Assembly: GCA_003142375.1 (NCBI GenBank)
Contig: PLME01000019.1
Location: forward strand, 88,709 to 152,708
Direction: 5' to 3'
Origin: Dehalococcoidia bacterium
GTDB lineage: Bacteria; Chloroflexota; Dehalococcoidia; GIF9; UBA5629
DNA: 64,000 nucleotides
Below are positions 9,615 through 17,815 of the stretch, in pieces; position 1 is the stretch's first letter; each line of letters opens with the position of its first letter. A program made the translations under genes and the position numbers. Under the pieces are notes generated by a model. It was not told the origin of the DNA, did not search any database, and was given only the letters and a program-made list of their open reading frames with translations.

Positions 9615-10811
9615 ATGACTTTTAAAAGAAATACCATCCTGAGCATCTTGCTGGCAGTAGCAGTGCTGATGATGAGCCTGCCCCTGGTTGGATGCGAATC
9701 CAAATGGACTCTCAGCGATGCCGACAATAGGACGCTGCAGGGGTTGCCCTCTCAGTTCAGCGAGATAAGCCAGGCATACCAGATCTTGCAGCAGTATTAT
9801 GTGGATAGACAGGGGCTCGATGCCACCAAGCTGCTGCAGGGCGCCCTCAAAGGCATGGTGGCTGCCGTGGGTGACAACTACACCGTGTATTTCCCTCCCC
9901 AGATCTATGAGTCAACCCAGATTGAATATACCGGCGTATACCAGGGCATCGGGGCCTACATCGGGAAGAAGGATAATCAGATAGTGATCATCGCCCCCAT
10001 CCCCGGTTCGCCGGCTGCGGCTGCCGGAATCAAGTCGGGCGACGTGATATTGAAGATAGACGGCCAGCCGACCGACCAGATGAGCTCGGATGAGGCTTCC
10101 CTTAAAATCCGGGGCCCGGCCGGCACCAAGGTCGCCCTGACCATCGGAAGGAAGGATGTTAAGGACCCCATCGAGCTCAGCATCACGCGTAGCGAGATAA
10201 CCGTAGCCTCAGTTACATCTGAGATGCACGATCAGATAGCCTACATAAGGATCACGCAATTCATCCTGCCCACGACCAATGATTTCAAGCAGGCTCTGCA
10301 GGACTCCATCGATAAGGGCGCCAAAGGCATCATACTGGACCTGCGCGACAACCCCGGCGGTATCCTCGACCAGGCCGTTGATGTGGCCAGCCAGTTTTTA
10401 CTGCGAGGCATAGTTGTGAAAGTCGTCGATAAAGATGGGAAGGAATCGGTGTTCAAGGTCAGGCCGGGAGGCCTCGCTTTGAATATGCCGCTGATCGTGC
10501 TGGTCAACGGTGGCAGCGCCAGCGCCAGCGAGATCGTCGCAGGTGCGCTGCAGGATAACGGACGGGCCAAGCTGGCCGGATCGCAGACTTTCGGCAAGGC
10601 CAGCGTGCAGAATATCATCAGGCTGGACGACGGGGGAGCCATCAAGGTGACGGTGGCCCATTACTATACGCCGGACGGCAAACTGATCAGCGGTACCGGG
10701 CTTACTCCCGATTATCCCTCGGATTTGAAGGACGATGAGCTGGTGAAGTGGGCAGAAGACTATCTCAACAAGATCATTGCCCAGCAGCCGGCGCCGGCCT
10801 TGGCTAAATAG
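9615..10811 (+). CDS. C-terminal processing peptidase (S41 family, CtpA-like), lipoprotein
   Basis: 398 residues. The N terminus has a signal peptide ending in the lipobox LVGC (Cys about 27), so it is probably anchored outside the membrane. A PDZ domain covers about residues 105-190 (GIGAYIGKKDNQIVI, then GSPAAAAGIKSGDVIL). The S41 core follows, with GIILDLRDNPGG, the nucleophile in GGSASASEIVAGALQD and the general-base lysine in QTFGKASVQ. It cleaves C-terminal tails of exported proteins. GGAG lies eight bases before the ATG. It stands alone between rnpB and the convergent pdxT. Confidence 0.93.
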   Translation: MTFKRNTILSILLAVAVLMMSLPLVGCESKWTLSDADNRTLQGLPSQFSEISQAYQILQQYYVDRQGLDATKLLQGALKGMVAAVGDNYTVYFPPQIYESTQIEYTGVYQGIGAYIGKKDNQIVIIAPIPGSPAAAAGIKSGDVILKIDGQPTDQMSSDEASLKIRGPAGTKVALTIGRKDVKDPIELSITRSEITVASVTSEMHDQIAYIRITQFILPTTNDFKQALQDSIDKGAKGIILDLRDNPGGILDQAVDVASQFLLRGIVVKVVDKDGKESVFKVRPGGLALNMPLIVLVNGGSASASEIVAGALQDNGRAKLAGSQTFGKASVQNIIRLDDGGAIKVTVAHYYTPDGKLISGTGLTPDYPSDLKDDELVKWAEDYLNKIIAQQPAPALAK

Positions 10812-10826
10812 TTAAATACAACAGGT

Positions 10827-11408
10827 TTAGCTCCTGCAGATCTCGAGGAAATATCCGTGGAACCGGCTGTCATCGGTCAGCTCCGGATGGAAGGAGGTCG
10901 CCAGCATTTTGCCCTGCCTGGCCGCCACAATTTCGCCATCAGCTAGTCGGGCCAGCACCTCCACACCCCGCCCAACCTTCTCAATATAAGGTGCGCGGAT
11001 GAACACGCCCGGGAAGGGACCGTCTGGCAGCCCCGCTATTTGCAGGCCAGTTTCAAAGCTATCCACCTGCCTGCCGAAGGCATTGCGCATAACGGTGATA
11101 TTCATCAGCCCCAGCGTCTCCATCTGCGTGGAGTCTGGATTGGAGACTTTTTGGGCCACGCATATCAGGCCCGCGCAGGTTCCCCAGATAGCCACCTGAT
11201 CCCCTGCCAGCTTTTTAATCGGCTCAATCAGGTCAAAGCTCTGCATCAGGTTCATCATGGTGGTGCTCTCGCCGCCCGGGATCAGCAGGCCGTCCAGGCC
11301 CTTCAACTGGCGCGGCAGCCTGATCTCAACCGCCTTTTGCCCCAGCTTTTCGAACATTTTAACGTGTTCGATGAAGGCGCCCTGCAAGGCCAGGACCCCG
11401 ATCTTCAT
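10827..11408 (-). CDS. pdxT: Pyridoxal 5'-phosphate synthase glutaminase subunit PdxT
   Basis: Supplies ammonia from glutamine to PdxS for ribose-5-phosphate-dependent PLP synthesis. 193 residues, full length. Begins MKIGVLALQGAFIEHVKMFE. The oxyanion motif is GLLIPGGESTTM, the nucleophile sits in IWGTCAGLICVA, and the His-Glu pair in TSFHPELTDD. The usual partner pdxS is not in the window, so the two genes are probably split. It lies downstream of the alpha-type glnA, separated by a hairpin. Confidence 0.96.
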   Translation of the reverse strand: MKIGVLALQGAFIEHVKMFEKLGQKAVEIRLPRQLKGLDGLLIPGGESTTMMNLMQSFDLIEPIKKLAGDQVAIWGTCAGLICVAQKVSNPDSTQMETLGLMNITVMRNAFGRQVDSFETGLQIAGLPDGPFPGVFIRAPYIEKVGRGVEVLARLADGEIVAARQGKMLATSFHPELTDDSRFHGYFLEICRS

Positions 11409-11488
11409 GCTATTTCACCCGGCATATTCGTAATAAACATTTCTTCCGACCAAGTATATCCTTCCGGACGTATTATGATTAAATTGAT

Positions 11489-11517
11489 TTGCGTCACCTG
11501 CCCAACAGGTGACGCAA
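11489..11517 (-). terminator. Hairpin between alpha-type glnA and pdxT
   Basis: TTGCGTCACCTG and CAGGTGACGCAA form a perfect 12-bp stem with a five-base loop. On the minus strand it is followed by an A/T-rich tract (ATCAATTTAATC) rather than a clean T run, so it is a moderate terminator for glnA. Confidence 0.6.
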
Positions 11518-11548
11518 TCTATCCGAATCTATTTCAGCTACCGTAAGA

Positions 11549-12889
11549 TTACAGGATGGGCAGGTATTTTTTCAGCTCCCACTCTGTAACCTGAACCCGG
11601 TACTGATCACATTCCACTTTTTTGTTCTGTATAAAGGCGTTGAAGAGGTGGTCGCCCAGCGCCTTCTTGACCAGGGAGCTTTTCTCCGTAAGGGCTATGG
11701 CATCGTCCAGGCTGCCGGGCAGCGTCTTGATGCCGCGCTTCTTTCTCTGCTCAGCGCTCATCTCGTAGACGTTCTCCTCGACGGGCGCAGGCGGCTCCAG
11801 TCCCTTTTCGATGCCGTCCAGGCCGGCGGCCAGCATTACGCTGAAAACCAGGTAGGGGTTGCAGGCCGGGTCGGGAGAGCGGTATTCGATGCGCGTGGCA
11901 GTTTCCCGGCCGGGTTTGTATTCGGGCACCCTTACCAGGTCGGCGCGGTTGCGCCTGGCCCACGATACGTAAACGGGCGCCTCGTAGCCGGGAACCAGGC
12001 GTTTGTAGGAGTTGATCCACTGGCTGGTCACCGCGGTGATATCGGGGGCATGCTTGAGAATGCCTGCTATATAGCTCCGGGCGATTTTGGACAGGTGGAA
12101 GGGGTCGCTCTTATCGAAGAAGGCATTGCGTTCGCCTTTGAATAACGATTGATGCACGTGCATGCCGCTGCCGTTTTCCCCGAAGATGGGCTTGGGCATG
12201 AAGGTGGCGTAGACGTTGTTCTCCATGGCGACCTGCTTGACCACCAGCCGGTAGGTCATGACGCTATCGGCCATGGTGAGGGCGTCGGTATAACGCATAT
12301 CGATTTCATGCTGGCTGGGCGCAACCTCATGATGCGAATATTCAATGCCTATGCCCATTTCTTCCAGCGCCAGTACCGACTGACGCCTGAGGTCGACTGC
12401 CATATCCAGCGGCACCAGGTCGAAATAGCCGCCTGAATCCAGGGTTTCCGTGCCCTTGTTATTCTTGAAATAAAAATACTCCAGCTCCGGGCCGACATAG
12501 AAGGTATAGCCGAGATCGGAGGAGCGTTTCAGGTTCTTCTTGAGGATAAACCTGGGGTCGCCCTCGAAGGGCTGGCCGCCCGGCATATAGATATCGCAGA
12601 ACATGCGTCCCACCGACTGTTCTTTGGGCCTCCATGGAAGCAGTTGGAAGGTGTCGGGGTCCGGCAGCGCGATCATGTCGCTCTCATCGATACGGGCGTA
12701 GCCCTCGATGGACGAGCCGTCGAAACCCATGCCTTCTTCCAGGGCTTTTTCCAGTTCCTCGATAGTGATGGAGAAGCTTTTCAGGAAGCCGAGGATATCC
12801 GTAAACCACAGGTTCACGAATTTTACATCGTGTTCCCTGGCCATTTTGAGAACGTATTCTACCGCATCTGCCCTATCTTTGGTCACCAT
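11549..12889 (-). CDS. glnA: Glutamine synthetase type I, alpha subtype
   Basis: ATP-dependent glutamine synthesis from glutamate and ammonia, a cytosolic dodecamer. 446 residues, the short GSI-alpha length. Beta-grasp N terminus (FVNLWFTDILGFLKSF) followed by MGFDGSSIEGYARI, the metal-ligand stretch [29 protein letters not shown] and the substrate loop [19 protein letters not shown]. No adenylylation tyrosine segment is recognisable, as expected for this subtype, which elsewhere is feedback-inhibited or controlled by regulators. It has its own promoter (12923-12951) without an evident GlnR-like box, unlike the neighbouring paralogue. Confidence 0.95.
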   Translation of the reverse strand: MVTKDRADAVEYVLKMAREHDVKFVNLWFTDILGFLKSFSITIEELEKALEEGMGFDGSSIEGYARIDESDMIALPDPDTFQLLPWRPKEQSVGRMFCDIYMPGGQPFEGDPRFILKKNLKRSSDLGYTFYVGPELEYFYFKNNKGTETLDSGGYFDLVPLDMAVDLRRQSVLALEEMGIGIEYSHHEVAPSQHEIDMRYTDALTMADSVMTYRLVVKQVAMENNVYATFMPKPIFGENGSGMHVHQSLFKGERNAFFDKSDPFHLSKIARSYIAGILKHAPDITAVTSQWINSYKRLVPGYEAPVYVSWARRNRADLVRVPEYKPGRETATRIEYRSPDPACNPYLVFSVMLAAGLDGIEKGLEPPAPVEENVYEMSAEQRKKRGIKTLPGSLDDAIALTEKSSLVKKALGDHLFNAFIQNKKVECDQYRVQVTEWELKKYLPIL

Positions 12890-12922
12890 AATACCTCCTT
12901 ACGCAGTGTTTGTGTTTGGCTA

Positions 12923-12951
12923 ATCAAAACACAATTTACAGGCAAAGTCAA
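12923..12951 (-). promoter_or_regulatory. Promoter of alpha-type glnA
   Basis: Minus strand TTGACT, 17 bases, TTTGAT. AAGGAGGT lies five bases before the ATG. No 11-bp-periodic GTAAC/GAAAC box was found here. Confidence 0.65.
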
Positions 12952-12981
12952 AATACCCGCTTTACCTTAAATTATATGAAA

Positions 12982-13016
12982 CAGGGCGGCACCGGTGAAG
13001 GAACCGTGCCGCCCTG
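12982..13016 (-). terminator. Terminator of beta-type glnA
   Basis: CAGGGCGGCAC pairs with GTGCCGCCCTG (11 bp, extended by GGT/ACC inside). On the minus strand it is followed by TTTCATATAATTT. It separates the two glutamine synthetase genes into different transcripts. Confidence 0.75.
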
Positions 13017-13038
13017 AAAGCAAAGCCGTGATTACAGT

Positions 13039-14493
13039 CTAGATATCGAAGTACAGGTAGAACTCGTGGGGATGAGGCCTTAGCCTGACCTCGTCAATTT
13101 CCTTGGTTCGCTTGTAATTGATCCATGTGTCAATCAGGTCCTGGGTGAATACGCCGCCCTTCAGCAGGAACTTGTGGTCCTTTTCCAGGGCGTTGATGGC
13201 CTGTTCCAGCGACCCCGGAACGGTCTTCAATTTCTTTGCTTCTTTGGCACTGAGAGTATAGGTGTCCTTGTCGAACGGCAGTCCCGGATCGATCTTGTTT
13301 TCGATGCCGTCCAGTCCGGCCATCAGCAGAGCGGACAGGGCCAGGTAGCCGTTGCAGGTTGAATCCGGGGGCCTGAATTCAATTCTCTTGGCCTTGGGGT
13401 TCTCGGAGTACATGGGGATGCGGACGGCTGCGCTGCGGTTACGGGCCGAGTATACCAGGTTGACGGGAGCTTCAAAGCCGGGCACCAGCCTCTTGTAGGA
13501 GTTTGTCGAAGGGGAGCAAATGGCGCAGAGCGCCTCAGCATGTTTAAGAAGGCCGCCGATGTAATATTTAGCAGTCTGACTGATCAGGGCATAGCCTTTG
13601 GGATCGAAGAACACATTTTTGCCGTCTTTGAAAAGGCTCTGGTGAACGTGCATGCCGGAGCCGTTATCCTGGAACAGCGGTTTCGGCATGAAAGTCGCCA
13701 CCCTGTTATGTTTGCGGCAGACGTTCTTGATGACATATTTGAACCACAACATCTGGTCCGCCATCTTGAGCAGGTCCTTGTACTTCATGTCGATCTCGCA
13801 CTGGCCTGCAGTAGCAACCTCGTGATGATGCACTTCAATTTCAAGGCCAACTGAAGCCATGACCTGAACGATCTCGGACCTGAGGTCCTGCAGTGAATCG
13901 GTCGGCGGCACAGGGAAATAGCCTTCCTTGTACCTGGGCTTGTACGCCAGGTTCGGCTTCTCGTCTTTGCCCGAGTTCCAATCTGCTTCAACAGAGTCTA
14001 CGAAATAATAGCCGCTCTTATGGTCCTGGTCGAAGCGGACATCATCGAAAATAAAGAACTCTGCTTCGGGGCCGCAGTAGCAGGTATCGGCGATGCCCGT
14101 GGATTTCAAATACTGGGCCGCCTTTTTAGCTATGTATCTCGGGTCCCTGGTATAGGGTTGCTTGGCGACCGGGTCGAAAACGTCGCAGATGATGCTAAGA
14201 GTGGGGTGTTCGCAGATAGGATCGATGATGGCGGTTTCCGGGTCGAGCTTAAGGATCATGTCGCTTTCCTGGATCTCCTGGAAGCCGCGAATGCTGGAGC
14301 CGTCGAAGCCTATGCCCTCGGTCCAGATTCCCCCTTTCGCCCCATCAGGATCGTCTATCCCAATTTCGCCTGGGGTAATGGTGAAATGCTGCCACAGACC
14401 GGGCAGATCGAGGAACTTCAGGTCGATGAACTTGATGTTTTCATCCTTGACCTTTTTAAGAATTTTTTCGGGTGTCATTTTTTCGGGTGCCAA
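13039..14493 (-). CDS. glnA: Glutamine synthetase type I, beta-like subtype
   Basis: Second glutamine synthetase, 484 residues. Signatures: [34 protein letters not shown] (GSI-beta type), [39 protein letters not shown]. The C-terminal region has [18 protein letters not shown], where the tyrosine aligns with the adenylylation site of enterobacterial GlnA; no adenylyltransferase gene is visible, so that control is only possible. The start ATG follows a GGAGGAAAC site. A GlnR-like box and a TATAAA -10 lie upstream. It is the first of two glnA genes ending the amtB-glnK-amtB cluster. Confidence 0.94.
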   Translation of the reverse strand: MAPEKMTPEKILKKVKDENIKFIDLKFLDLPGLWQHFTITPGEIGIDDPDGAKGGIWTEGIGFDGSSIRGFQEIQESDMILKLDPETAIIDPICEHPTLSIICDVFDPVAKQPYTRDPRYIAKKAAQYLKSTGIADTCYCGPEAEFFIFDDVRFDQDHKSGYYFVDSVEADWNSGKDEKPNLAYKPRYKEGYFPVPPTDSLQDLRSEIVQVMASVGLEIEVHHHEVATAGQCEIDMKYKDLLKMADQMLWFKYVIKNVCRKHNRVATFMPKPLFQDNGSGMHVHQSLFKDGKNVFFDPKGYALISQTAKYYIGGLLKHAEALCAICSPSTNSYKRLVPGFEAPVNLVYSARNRSAAVRIPMYSENPKAKRIEFRPPDSTCNGYLALSALLMAGLDGIENKIDPGLPFDKDTYTLSAKEAKKLKTVPGSLEQAINALEKDHKFLLKGGVFTQDLIDTWINYKRTKEIDEVRLRPHPHEFYLYFDI

Positions 14494-14575
14494 TAGTTTC
14501 CTCCTTTATTTTTCTAAGCTAAACAGATTCGAGTGCGGGAACTCCGGGAGGAGATTCACAGAACCTATCTGTTTA

Positions 14576-14619
14576 TTTATAAAGGTCAATTTAGCGCCGA
14601 AATGTTACAAACAGATTAA
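14576..14619 (-). promoter_or_regulatory. GlnR-like box and -10 of beta-type glnA
   Basis: Minus strand TTAAT-N6-GTAAC (14619-14604), then exactly 22 bases, then TATAAA (14581-14576). The -35 region is poor, as expected for an activator-dependent promoter. The 22-base distance is identical to that in front of the upstream amtB (17741-17806). Confidence 0.5.
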
Positions 14620-14667
14620 ATAATGTCGAAAATTTCAAAAATCAGGACGAAAAATATAAAAATTGGA

Positions 14668-14695
14668 GGGGATGGCCGCCGTTTTGGTCATCCCC
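14668..14695 (-). terminator. Terminator of the downstream amtB
   Basis: Minus strand GGGGATG...CATCCCC hairpin with inner CC/GG pairs, followed by TCCAATTTTTATATTTTT. It ends the amtB transcript before the glnA promoter. Confidence 0.75.
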
Positions 14696-14736
14696 ACCCC
14701 CGGTTTTCAAGGATTTTCCATAAATTTAACGGCGTT

Positions 14737-15966
14737 TTATGAAAGCCCGCCGTAAGCCCTTTCGCCGTGCTGCGATATATCCAGGCCGACCATCTCCTCT
14801 TCGTTCCTGACGCGCAGGCCGAAGGTGGCGTCCACCACCTTGGCGATAACCCAGGTGAAACCGAAAGAGTAGCCGGCGGTGACTGCTATGGCCAACATTT
14901 GTATCAGAACCTGCATGCCGTTGCCGTCGATGAGGCCTGACTTGCCGCCAATGGCGGCGGTTGCCAGAATTCCCGTAGCCAGCATGCCGACCGTACCGCC
15001 TATGCCGTGGCAGGCAAATACGTCCAGGGACTCGTCTATCTTGTTGGACCTGCTCCTCCAGAGCATCACATAGTACGAGATAACGGCAGTTACGATGCCG
15101 ATGGGTATGGCAGCCATGGGATGAATGAAGCCGGAGGCCGGCGTTACGGTTGCGAGGCCTACCACCGCTCCGGTAGCAACACCCAGCACAGAAGGCCTGC
15201 GGTGTATCCAGCCCAGGATAAGCCAGGTTATGGCGGCTGAGGCGGCTGCAAAGTTGGTGGAGGCGAAGGCGCTGGCTGCCAAGCCGCCGGCGCTGAGTGC
15301 GCTGCCGGCGTTAAACCCGAACCAGCCGAACCACAGCAGGGCCGTGCCCAGCACTACGTAGGGAATGCTGTTGGGCTCCATGGTCTCCCTCTCCTCAAAA
15401 CCCCTTCTGGGGCCCAGCACCATGGCGATGGCCAGGGCTGCGAAGCCGGCGTTGATGTGAACCACCGAGCCGCCTGCGAAGTCCAGCACGCCCAGGTTTG
15501 CCAGCCAGCCGCCGCTGCCCCATACCCAGTGGGCGATCGGGCAGTAGACCACCGTAAACCATATGGCGGAGAAAATCAGCAAAGCGCTGAACCTTATGCG
15601 CTCCACAACGCCGCCCGTAATAAGCGCCACCGTAATGATGGCAAAGGTAGCCTGGAACATCATGAAGAGGAAATGTGGAATGGTTGTTGCGTAAATATCG
15701 GAGGGGGCCATGCCCACATTCATCAGCCCTGCCCACTGCAGCCCGCCGAAGAGTCCTTTAAAATCGGGCCCGAAGCTAACACTGTAACCGTAGAAGGCCC
15801 AGAGGATGGAGATCAAGCCCAGCATTACGAAGCTCATCATGAGGGTGGAGAGAAGATTTTTCTGGCGGACCATGCCGCCGTAGAAGAAGGCCAGGCCGGG
15901 GGTCATCAGCATCACCATTGCCGTGGCTACCAGCATCCATGCCGTATCGCCTGAGTTAATCTGCAC
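14737..15966 (-). CDS. amtB: Ammonium transporter Amt (copy 1)
   Basis: Polytopic inner-membrane ammonium channel, 409 residues, about 11 membrane helices. It opens INSGDTAWMLVATAMVMLMT and contains PGLAFFYGGMVRQKN, the WGSGGWLANLGVLDFAGGSV pore region, WFGWFGFNAGSAL and the late CHGIGGTVGMLATGI. Start is a GTG with AGGAGG five bases upstream; an out-of-frame ATG overlaps it. The C terminus (VGLDISQHGERAYGGLS) is nearly identical to that of copy 2, showing recent paralogy. It lies downstream of the P-II gene behind a hairpin and has its own leader, so P-II probably gates both transporters. Confidence 0.96.
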   Translation of the reverse strand: MQINSGDTAWMLVATAMVMLMTPGLAFFYGGMVRQKNLLSTLMMSFVMLGLISILWAFYGYSVSFGPDFKGLFGGLQWAGLMNVGMAPSDIYATTIPHFLFMMFQATFAIITVALITGGVVERIRFSALLIFSAIWFTVVYCPIAHWVWGSGGWLANLGVLDFAGGSVVHINAGFAALAIAMVLGPRRGFEERETMEPNSIPYVVLGTALLWFGWFGFNAGSALSAGGLAASAFASTNFAAASAAITWLILGWIHRRPSVLGVATGAVVGLATVTPASGFIHPMAAIPIGIVTAVISYYVMLWRSRSNKIDESLDVFACHGIGGTVGMLATGILATAAIGGKSGLIDGNGMQVLIQMLAIAVTAGYSFGFTWVIAKVVDATFGLRVRNEEEMVGLDISQHGERAYGGLS

Positions 15967-16075
15967 ATTAACCTCCTATTCAGTTTATAAAACCAAATAA
16001 GAAGCTAATCTGCACATCAGCTTCCTTTCAGTTCCTTGAAATTAATATAGCGGCTAATTGTTACAAATAAATTAC
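15967..16075 (-). promoter_or_regulatory. Leader of amtB copy 1: GlnR-like half boxes and a duplicated start region
   Basis: On the minus strand GTAAT-N6-GTAAC (16075-16060) gives two 5-bp sites at 11-bp spacing. A TATATT -10 (16049-16044) lies 10 bases from the nearer site and 21 from the farther. Closer to the gene the string TGTGCAGATTA occurs twice: at the real start, and about 50 bases upstream, where it opens an 11-codon ORF (GTG CAG ATT AGC...TGA) that ends just before the real ribosome site. This looks like a small duplication of the start region. Confidence 0.4.
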
Positions 16076-16104
16076 GTTATAATTCACCGATAGGGAATAG
16101 AGAG

Positions 16105-16130
16105 GGGATGCCCGGTGCAGCGGGCATCCC
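16105..16130 (-). terminator. Strong hairpin after the P-II gene
   Basis: GGGATGCCCG and CGGGCATCCC form a perfect 10-bp stem with a six-base loop. No T run follows on the minus strand (CTCTCTATTCCC), so it may attenuate or stabilise RNA rather than terminate fully. Confidence 0.55.
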
Positions 16131-16149
16131 GACCCAGGATGGCAGCGCG

Positions 16150-16497
16150 CTATTTAGCGTTTAAGCAAGCTTCGCCAGCGTCGCTGGTCCTGACCCTGTA
16201 AGCATTTTCGACCGGCAGGACAAAGATCATACCGTCGCCCTCCCTGCCTGTCTTGGCCGCCTGGCATATAATACCGATAGCCAGCTGGCATTCTTCATCG
16301 GACAGCACAAGCTCGATCTTGACCTTGGGCAGGAAATCCACTCGGTACTCGCCGGCACGCCATTGAAGTGCGATTCCCTTTTGCCTGCCGCGTCCGTTGA
16401 CATTGGTTACCGTCATGCCCAGCATTCCGTGATCAGCCAGGGCGTCCTTGACTGCGGCCAGTTTTTCAGGACGGATAATAGCTTCGATTTTTTTCAT
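16150..16497 (-). CDS. glnK: Nitrogen regulatory protein P-II
   Basis: Trimeric sensor of 2-oxoglutarate and ATP/ADP that blocks Amt channels. 115 residues, MKKIEAIIRPEKLAAVKDAL at the start, GMTVTNVNGRGRQKG before the T-loop and GREGDGMIFVLPVENAYRVRT at the end, as in the family. The T-loop reads LQWRAGEYRVDFLPK: the uridylylation Tyr51 equivalent is kept, while Tyr46 is tryptophan. The gene overlaps the stop of the upstream amtB by one base (TAATG), the standard amtB-glnK coupling, so it is most likely GlnK-like. No glnD is visible. Confidence 0.95.
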   Translation of the reverse strand: MKKIEAIIRPEKLAAVKDALADHGMLGMTVTNVNGRGRQKGIALQWRAGEYRVDFLPKVKIELVLSDEECQLAIGIICQAAKTGREGDGMIFVLPVENAYRVRTSDAGEACLNAK

Positions 16498-17723
16498 TAT
16501 GAGACACCTCCATAAGCGTTTTCGCCATGCTGAGATATATCAAGCCCGACGGACTCCTCTTCCTCTTTGACCCTTAGGCCCATGGTGGCCTTGAGGGCTT
16601 TGGCCAGCAGCCAGGATACGACGAAGGAATAGGACATGACGGCTGCAATAGCAGCTAATTGTATAAGGACCTGTTTCCAGTTGCCGTCGATCAGGCCGGA
16701 GCCGGCGGCATTGACGGAAGCCGTGGCGAATATCCCGGTGGCCAGTGCGCCCCACGCCCCGCCCATGCCGTGGCAGGCAAAGACGTCCAGTGATTCATCC
16801 ACCCTGTTGGCCTTTGATCTCCAGACCATAACGTAGTAGGAGATGATCGAGCCTATGGCGCCAATAGGGATGGCAGCCCAGGGCTGCACGAAGCCGGCGG
16901 CCGGTGTAATAGCTACCAGGCCTACTACCGCACCCGTGGCAGCGCCCAGCACCGACGGCCTGCGATGTACCCATCCCAGAATCATCCAGGTGAAGCCTGC
17001 CGAAGCTGCTGCAGTATTGGTGGTGACAAAGGCGCTGGACGCAAGTCCACCCGCCGTTAAAGCGCTGCCGGCGTTGAACCCGAACCAGCCGAACCAGAGT
17101 AAAGCAGCTCCCAGCACTACATAGGGTATATTGTTGGGCTCCATGGACTCGCCCTCTTTAAAACCCTGGCGGGGTCCCAGCACCCAGGCTAGAGCCAGGG
17201 CCGAGATACCTGCGTTGACGTGAACAACCGTGCCGCCGGCGAAATCGAGGGCGCCAAGCTGCGCCAACCAGCCGCCGCTGCCCCATACCCAGTGTGCGAT
17301 CGGACAATAGACCAGCGTAAACCACAGTGCGGCAAAGGCCAGCAGTGCGCCGAACTTGATGCGTTCTACTACGGCGCCTGTCCACAAAGCCACAGTGATG
17401 ATGGCAAAGGCGCCCTGAAAGGCCATGAAAGCCAGGTGCGGCACAGTAACGGCATAGATTGTGGAGGCGGCCTGTCCCACTCCCATCAGCCCGAACCATG
17501 CAAAGTTACCGGTCAGGCCTTTAACATCCGGCCCGAAAGCCATCGTATAGCCGTAAATTACCCAGAGCACGGAAATCATGCAGAGGATAGCGAAACTCAT
17601 CATTATGGTCGAAAGAAGGTTCTTTTTTCTGACCATCCCGCCGTAAAAGAAGGCGAGGCCGGGCGTCATAAGGATCACAAGCGCTGTGGAAATGAGTAAC
17701 CAGGCAGTATCGCCCGAATTCAT
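16497..17723 (-). CDS. amtB: Ammonium transporter Amt (copy 2)
   Basis: Second Amt, 408 residues, closely related to copy 1 along its whole length. MNSGDTAWLLISTALVILMT, PGLAFFYGGMVRKKN, WGSGGWLAQLGALDFAGG, WFGWFGFNAGSAL and CHGMGGAWGALATG are seen. It is translationally coupled to the P-II gene. AAGGAGGTG lies six bases before the ATG. Its upstream region holds the best GlnR-like operator of the window (four 5-bp sites with 11-bp period), which implies induction under nitrogen limitation. Confidence 0.96.
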   Translation of the reverse strand: MNSGDTAWLLISTALVILMTPGLAFFYGGMVRKKNLLSTIMMSFAILCMISVLWVIYGYTMAFGPDVKGLTGNFAWFGLMGVGQAASTIYAVTVPHLAFMAFQGAFAIITVALWTGAVVERIKFGALLAFAALWFTLVYCPIAHWVWGSGGWLAQLGALDFAGGTVVHVNAGISALALAWVLGPRQGFKEGESMEPNNIPYVVLGAALLWFGWFGFNAGSALTAGGLASSAFVTTNTAAASAGFTWMILGWVHRRPSVLGAATGAVVGLVAITPAAGFVQPWAAIPIGAIGSIISYYVMVWRSKANRVDESLDVFACHGMGGAWGALATGIFATASVNAAGSGLIDGNWKQVLIQLAAIAAVMSYSFVVSWLLAKALKATMGLRVKEEEESVGLDISQHGENAYGGVS

Positions 17724-17740
17724 AGTACACCTCCTTGAAG

Positions 17741-17806
17741 TTTATACGAGGAAGTTTAAAGGAGGCCTGTTTCGGGATTATTACGGGGATGTTAACTTTG
17801 TGTTAC
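17741..17806 (-). promoter_or_regulatory. Four-site GlnR-like operator and promoter of amtB-glnK
   Basis: The minus strand reads GTAAC-N6-TTAAC-N6-GTAAT-N6-GAAAC (17806-17769). This is the a-b-a-b layout of the actinobacterial GlnR box (gTnAC-n6-GaAAC repeated). After 22 bases comes TATAAA (17746-17741) and then the ribosome site. The -35 hexamer is missing, typical of an activated promoter. It lies directly downstream of the GlnR-like gene. Confidence 0.65.
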
Positions 17807-17815
17807 AGGATGGGG

